64,000 nucleotides of DNA, taken from assembly GCF_029360765.1 (NCBI RefSeq), contig NZ_JARKNA010000009.1:62001-126000 (forward strand), given 5' to 3'. The notes beneath the pieces are model-generated. The model saw only the letters and a list, made by a program, of their open reading frames with translations. It had not been told where the DNA came from and ran no database searches. The position numbers and the translations under genes are program-made. Source of the stretch: Terrimonas pollutisoli (GTDB lineage Bacteria > Bacteroidota > Bacteroidia > Chitinophagales > Chitinophagaceae). Each line of letters starts with the position of its first letter. Within the stretch, counting starts at the first letter, position 1. Positions 62,591 to 64,000 of this stretch are shown here, one piece after another.

Positions 62591-63592
62591 TTAAAGATCT
62601 GCTGTTTTCAGCTTACGGGGAATTTTTACCTCCACGTTTTCTGTCTTGCCTTTTCTAAGCAATTTCACTTTTACTGAAACTTTGTCCTTATTTTCTTTCA
62701 TCAATTTCGCAATTTCATCTGCGCTATTTACGGCTTTGCCATCTACTTCGGTAATGATATCATCTTCTTTTATACCAGCTTTTGCCGCATTGCCTTCTTC
62801 ATCTACCTCAAGCACATTTACACCCTTTCCATCCTCTGTGTCCTGAACTGAGATGCCTAATTTTGGACCACCACCGGACCAACTCCAGTTCATACGGGGC
62901 GTAGTGATCCGGGGCAGCGTTTGTGCATGGGGAGCAAAATCGCCCATATCCATTTTAAAACCTTCCATACCCGGAACAGTAGTAAACACATTTACGCCTT
63001 TCCATTTGGTCAATTCAGCAGTAACTGTTTGTTCTTTTTTATCTCTCAGGAAAGTAACTGTTACCTTGTCGCCGGGTTTACGGGCTTTTATAGCTTTTGA
63101 AAGATCATCAGGACCTTCGATCCTGGAATCCCCAATTTTTGTAATGACGTCTCCTTCCTTCAAACCTGCCTTTTCAGCCGCACTACCTTCTGTAACATTT
63201 TCCACTTCTGCACCCTTGTCTGCCTGTTCGGTGGACACGCCCAACATGGCCTTATTTTCGTCTATATTGAACATTTTGAAATGGTCACCATTCAAGGTGC
63301 TGCTGAAGTTGTCATTGCCTCCAAATGCCCATACATCTTTTATTTTGTGGCGCTTAACCGAAATATCACCATCCTTGTCATCGTCCTTAAGCTCTTTACC
63401 ATTTACAATTACTTTATCACCAATCACCTCAACCACCACTTTATCATCCTTTTTGCCTTTGCGGGTAATAATGATCTGCTCCGCTTCTTTTTTCTCCTTA
63501 TCCTCTTTTTCTTTTTGGGCCAGCAACGAACCTGGCGCCATGAGGCCGGCAGCCAATATCGTGAAGGAAATCGTTTTAATAAGCTGTTTCAT
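62591..63592 (-). CDS. Twin-PDZ exported protein without protease domain
   Basis: 333 residues. Signal peptide (about 1-25, ending SLLAQ) is followed by a Lys/Glu-rich linker (about 26-85), PDZ-1 (about 112-200, ENKAMLGVSTEQADKG...SAAEKAGLKEGDVITKIGDSRIEGPDDLSKAIK), a segment with MEGFKMDMGDFAPHAQTLPRI, and PDZ-2 (about 245-325, KLGISVQDTEDGKGV...GNAAKAGIKEDDIITEVDGKAVNSADEI). No trypsin-like domain is present, so it is unlike DegP/HtrA and more like a scaffold or regulatory protein. The -7 box TATATTTG lies 39 bases upstream at 63632-63639. Confidence 0.88.
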   Translation of the reverse strand: MKQLIKTISFTILAAGLMAPGSLLAQKEKEDKEKKEAEQIIITRKGKKDDKVVVEVIGDKVIVNGKELKDDDKDGDISVKRHKIKDVWAFGGNDNFSSTLNGDHFKMFNIDENKAMLGVSTEQADKGAEVENVTEGSAAEKAGLKEGDVITKIGDSRIEGPDDLSKAIKARKPGDKVTVTFLRDKKEQTVTAELTKWKGVNVFTTVPGMEGFKMDMGDFAPHAQTLPRITTPRMNWSWSGGGPKLGISVQDTEDGKGVNVLEVDEEGNAAKAGIKEDDIITEVDGKAVNSADEIAKLMKENKDKVSVKVKLLRKGKTENVEVKIPRKLKTADL

Positions 63593-63631
63593 TTGTTGTT
63601 GTTTTATTTAACTACGTTAATTTTCGTAGAT

Positions 63632-63639
63632 CAAATATA
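63632..63639 (-). promoter_or_regulatory. -7 box TATATTTG for the PDZ gene
   Basis: An exact TAnnTTTG match on the minus strand, 39 bases before ATG 63592. A CTACG/CGTAG inverted repeat (63612-63629) lies in the leader. Confidence 0.5.
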
Positions 63640-63871
63640 AATACATTTCTTTAAATACGAAGCGTTTCGGAAATGTTAAATAGCATTCATCAGCGAAAGG
63701 AAAATTTCAGGGATAAGTGGGCAGAGATATATAACACTCGGTTACAAAAGATCAGGCCTGGCCTACCATTTGCCGTAATTTTACTAAGTAATTTCCGTCG
63801 TCTAAATATGCGGGATTTCGCAAATAAAATAGCATTTTTGACATCGCCACCAAAACGAACTGTGATACTCT

Positions 63872-63997
63872 ATGTTAAAGATTTTAGCCATAAGCTGTAT
63901 AGTCTTGTGTGTCATAATCATCACCTACGTTGTCATCATCTACATGGAGTCACGCAACTATAAAAATCCAAAAAAAGGGAAGAAAAACCCTTATTGA
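63872..63997 (+). CDS. 41-residue single-span membrane protein
   Basis: ATG 63872 to TGA 63997. One hydrophobic helix (about 2-25, LKILAISCIVLCVIIITYVV) and a basic tail with ESRNYKNPKKGKKNPY. It is short but the composition is that of a real bitopic small protein: a clean membrane segment, then a positive cytoplasmic end. There is no recognisable family. The preceding 280 bases (63593-63871) hold no other gene; CATTTTTG (63833-63840) is a possible -7 box with one mismatch. Confidence 0.45.
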   Translation: MLKILAISCIVLCVIIITYVVIIYMESRNYKNPKKGKKNPY

Positions 63998-64000
63998 TCT

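Noticed and set aside
62853..63611. 252-codon frame antisense to the PDZ-protein gene
   Set aside because: Ser/Pro/Leu-rich translation typical of the reverse complement of a Lys/Glu-rich gene. The minus-strand frame has clear PDZ domains and a signal peptide.
63673..63963. 96-codon plus-strand frame near the window end
   Set aside because: Mixed basic composition with no domain or promoter. It overlaps the more convincing 41-residue membrane ORF in another frame.
1..64000. Search for tRNA, rRNA, CRISPR, integrase or transposase
   Set aside because: No tRNA-like cloverleaf, rRNA stretch, spacer-repeat array or recognisable transposase or integrase domain was seen by reading. A covariance-model search would be needed to exclude small RNAs.

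Overview
The window looks like chromosomal DNA of a Bacteroidota species, most likely a Chitinophagaceae-type soil or freshwater heterotroph; the family-level placement is inference. Support comes from a SusC/SusD pair, a PorZ-type type IX secretion protein with a C-terminal sorting domain, GldA, DUF4270/DUF4302/DUF4907/DUF1501/DUF1800 proteins, many SPII lipoproteins, and recurrent -7 promoter boxes of the Bacteroidota form TAnnTTTG, often 15-19 bases ahead of the start codon. No rRNA, tRNA, CRISPR array, integrase or insertion sequence was seen.

Layout. 1-6813 is an inorganic-carbon locus. On the minus strand it reads: exported His-rich small protein, beta-carbonic anhydrase, SulP transporter, DabA, DabB (cut by the window edge). 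A second beta-carbonic anhydrase is transcribed divergently. 6879-13658 (plus) holds a GH130-like lipoprotein, gldA, a DUF4874/DUF4832 lipoprotein, enolase, a DivIC/FtsB-like protein, a small hypothetical and endonuclease III. 13875-17792 (minus) holds an exported Rid-family protein and an envelope operon (DUF4270 lipoprotein, FadL-like protein, barrel-like protein). 18063-21383 (plus) is a tightly overlapping operon of Kelch lipoprotein, DUF4907 protein, LytS-like kinase and LytTR regulator. 21437-36586 contains a fused 2-oxoacid:ferredoxin oxidoreductase gamma/alpha subunit, an M16 protease, a toxin-antitoxin-like nucleotidyltransferase pair, an AIM24 protein, an OPT transporter, a DUF1800/DUF1501 pair, a small barrel protein, serS, a small hypothetical and a cyclophilin. 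36773-50734 contains a TonB-dependent receptor, gcvH, an ECF sigma/anti-sigma pair, a VanZ-like protein, a Gly-rich protein, prfA, an amidohydrolase, recO-porZ and an RND exporter. 51094-59719 is a substrate-import locus: SusC, SusD, zinc metallohydrolase lipoprotein, DUF4302 lipoprotein and two collagen-like lipoproteins. 59815-63997 holds a TlpA-like thioredoxin lipoprotein, gatB, a twin-PDZ protein and a 41-residue membrane protein.

The most unusual points are: (i) a dispersed GC-rich repeat that seems to sit in frame inside dabA, six residues before the catalytic CxD motif, with a second copy at 31482-31655; (ii) carbonic anhydrase, SulP and DabAB in one operon of an apparent heterotroph, led by a HDHHHAEH-containing exported protein; (iii) two tandem collagen-like lipoproteins with different triplet counts but nearly identical tails, separated by a very stable hairpin; (iv) a Kelch/DUF4907/two-component operon whose kinase has a large extracytoplasmic insert; (v) heptamer-periodic intergenic repeats.
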